Shown here one piece after another: positions 61,623-64,000 of a DNA stretch of 64,000 nucleotides. Both the position numbers and the translations under genes were made by a program. The notes under the pieces were generated by a model. That model had not been told where the DNA came from and ran no database searches. It saw only the letters and a program-made list of their open reading frames with translations. Numbering within the stretch: the first letter of the stretch is position 1; each line of letters opens with the position of its first letter. The stretch comes from Neocallimastix lanati (nom. inval.) (lineage: Eukaryota; Neocallimastigomycota; Neocallimastigomycetes; Neocallimastigales; Neocallimastigaceae): contig JACVTC010000209.1 in assembly GCA_016946835.1 (NCBI GenBank), positions 102,501 to 166,500 on the forward strand, read 5' to 3'.

Positions 61623-63043
61623 ATGGAAGAAAACATAACTATTTATATAAGTGAGTCTAATAAAGGAGAAGAACAAATCATTATTAATAAACAATATAAA
61701 TTTAATTTTTCACATTCAAGGAAAGATAATTCAAGAGTTTATAAATGTACCGAATATAAAAAAAATAATAAATGTAAATCTTTTATTATTTTAAATAATG
61801 AGAAAGAAATCTTAAAATATGAGAGTTTACATAATCATCCTGGAAACGAATATAGTGTATCCCTATCTGTAATGAAACATAAAATTAAAGATGAAATTAA
61901 AAAACATTCAAATCCTTTTGATATAAAACGAAAAAGACTATATAATGAAATTTCTAAAGAAATGGGATTTATATATCCGTGTCCAGAATATATTTCAGTT
62001 AAAACTCTAATATTAAGAAGTATTAATAAAAAACTACCATCCAATGTAACAACTTTTAATGAAATTCCTAATGAATCTGAATATTATAAAACTGAACGAA
62101 ATGAAGATTTTATGATATTCAAAAATTCTGATTTAGTAATTTTTCAATCCCCTTTTCAAGCAAAATTATTTAAGAAATATAATAATGATATATTTGTGGA
62201 TGGTACTTTTTATATCGCACCTAAATTTAGTCAACAAGTGTTTATTACTAGAACTTACGTTAAAGAATTGAATAGTTTTTATACTACTTCTTATGCAATA
62301 TTAAGAAATAAAAAGCAAAAAACATATAAAATGTTATTCAATAAATTAAAACAAAATTCTAATAATAATATTATAACTGAACCAAAAAATGTACATTGCG
62401 ATTTTGAAAAAGGCATATCCAAAGCAGTTAAAAAAATATTTCCTAATATAAATATTAAATACTGTATTTGGCATTATAAAAATTTATTAGAAATTAAAAA
62501 AAATGAATTGTGCCGTAATGAAGTGAACGATGATGAAAAAATATTTAATTATTACAAAGGAATTTCAAACTTACCATTTATCAACCCTGAATACATAATG
62601 GATATTTTTTCATTAATTAAAACTAAATCCATTGAAAAAAATTCTTGTCAATTTTTAAAATTTTTAGAATATTTTTATGAAACATATTTAATTGGTTACG
62701 ATATGAAAAGTTGGAATTATTATAATAATATTGAACATATAACCAATAATGCTTCAGAATCACTCAATAATTCTTTAAATAAACTATTTCCAATGAAACC
62801 AAATTTTTATGAATTAATAAATAAATTAAAAGAACACGAACATTTATCATATTATGATTACCAAATGAAAATAAAAGGAATTTGGAGAATGAAAAAAAAA
62901 TAAAAACAAAAACTGATGAAATTAATATCTTAATTGAAAAATACAAAAATAAAGAAGCCAAGTTAATTAATATAAAATATGATAGAAGTGATCTTTCTAA
63001 ATTGTGGTTTGAATGTTTAACTAATTTAAATAATATTTTATAA
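61623..63043 (+). CDS. FLYWCH-MULE transposase 3, near-intact with one frameshift
   Basis: ATG at 61623 (MEENITIYIS). N-terminal finger Cys42, Cys51, His70, His72; catalytic D193 (FVDGTF), D260 (HCDFEKG), E379 (NNASES); CIWH at 281-284. All key residues are present. The first frame stops at 62901-62903 just after an A9 run (GAATGAAAAAAAAATAAAAA). In the -1 frame the family's C-terminal tail continues (EKKIKTKTDEINILIEKYKN...) to TAA at 63041-63043, giving about 473 residues, close to the 482 of MULE1. The break may be a homopolymer sequencing error or a recent mutation. The element's right end lies beyond the window or is lost in the following minisatellite. Confidence 0.85.
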
Positions 63044-63404
63044 ATATTATTTAATAATAAATAATTATGAAATGACAGAGGAATTTCCAAAAGAAAAAAT
63101 CATTAAAATTCTTTCATACAAAAACTTATAATTAAATTTATTAATTAAAATTTTATAATTATTAAAAAGTTAAAATGTTTATATACTTGATAAAATTTAT
63201 GTAGTTTAAATAAATATTCTATAATTTTATTATTATAATTTATTTTATTAATAATTGTTTAAATATTTTATTAATATTTTTTTTAAAATAAATAATCCTA
63301 TATTTTTATACTTTATTATTAATATCAATAATATATTTTTATATTTTTATATTTTTATATTTTATTATTAATGTTTATAATTAATTTTATTAATAATTGT
63401 TTAA

Positions 63405-64000
63405 ATATTTTATTAATTTTTTTTTTTAAATAAATAAATCTATATAATTGTTAAAGTATTTTATTAATATTTTTTTTAAATAATAAATCTATATAATTGT
63501 TAAAGTATTTTATTAATAGTTGTTTAAATATTTTATTAATATTTTTTAAATAAATAAATCTATATAATTGTTAAAGTATTTTATTAATATTTTTTTTTAA
63601 ATAAATAAATCTATATAATTGTTAAAATATTTTATTAATATTTTTTTTAAATAAATAAATTTATATAATTGTTAAAGTATTTTATTAATATTTTTTTTAA
63701 ATAAATAAATCTATATAATTGTTAAAGTATTTTATTAATATTTTTTTTTAAATAAATAAATCTATATAATTGTTAAAGTATTTTATTAATATTTTTTTTT
63801 AAATAAATAAATCTATATAATTGTTAAAGTATTTTATTAATATTTTTTTTAAATAAATAAATCTATATAATTGTTAAAGTATTTTATTAATATTTTTTTT
63901 AAATTAATAAATCTATATAATTGCTAAAGTATTTTATTAATAGTTGTTTAAATATTTTATTAATATTTTTTAAATAAATAAATCTATATAATTGTTAAAG
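63405..64000. repeat. ~50-bp minisatellite running off the window
   Basis: About 11-12 copies of AAATAAATAAATCTATATAA followed by TTGTTAAAGTATTTTATTAA and TATTTTTTTT. They vary mainly in T-run length, with two copies bearing a TAGTTGTTTAAATATTTTAT variant. Continues past 64000. Confidence 0.9.

Overview
This is a eukaryotic nuclear window, most likely from an anaerobic gut fungus (Neocallimastigomycota; Neocallimastix, Piromyces and Anaeromyces genomes look like this). The reasons are extreme A+T content, long homopolymers and short-unit satellites, a standard genetic code, a short GT-AG intron of about 110 nt, and one gene whose codons are much richer in G+C than its surroundings. The organism call is inference; no rRNA or clean tRNA gene is present to confirm it.

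Layout. 1-12.5 kb is a gene desert of heptamer (TTTATTA), trimer and hexamer satellites. 12,580-13,440 holds the only clear conventional single-copy gene: a 286-aa protein that I read as a relative of the A32-like DNA-packaging ATPases of large DNA viruses, with its nucleotide-binding motifs degraded. 14.77-24.39 kb is a three-deep nest of LINE retrotransposons: LINE3 was entered by LINE2 (13-bp duplication), which was entered by full-length LINE1 (perfect 145-bp duplication). 24.39-59.06 kb is a segmental-duplication array. Three copies each carry a secreted leucine-rich-repeat gene on the minus strand (8, 4 and 5 units of exactly 170 aa), and a fourth survives only as a 3' flank. Each gene has a small separate first exon that encodes the signal peptide.

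Mobile elements break up the array. Two Mutator-like (MULE) DNA transposons sit in the 5' flanks of LRR genes B and C, at sites about 30 bp apart in the common flank, each with a 9-bp target duplication. A SINE with a tRNA head and a poly-T tail (14-bp duplication) and several LINE relics lie between the copies. 59.4-64 kb holds a cluster of MULE-end motifs, a second tRNA-like/SINE island, a nearly intact third MULE transposase and a minisatellite that runs off the window.

How the parts relate: apart from the ATPase-like gene and the LRR family, all recognisable coding sequence is transposable-element derived. LRR copies differ by whole 170-aa units and share a small set of variant residues in different combinations, which fits unequal exchange or gene conversion. 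The best candidates for new biology are the codon-optimised, catalytically dead ATPase-like protein and the secreted modular LRR family.
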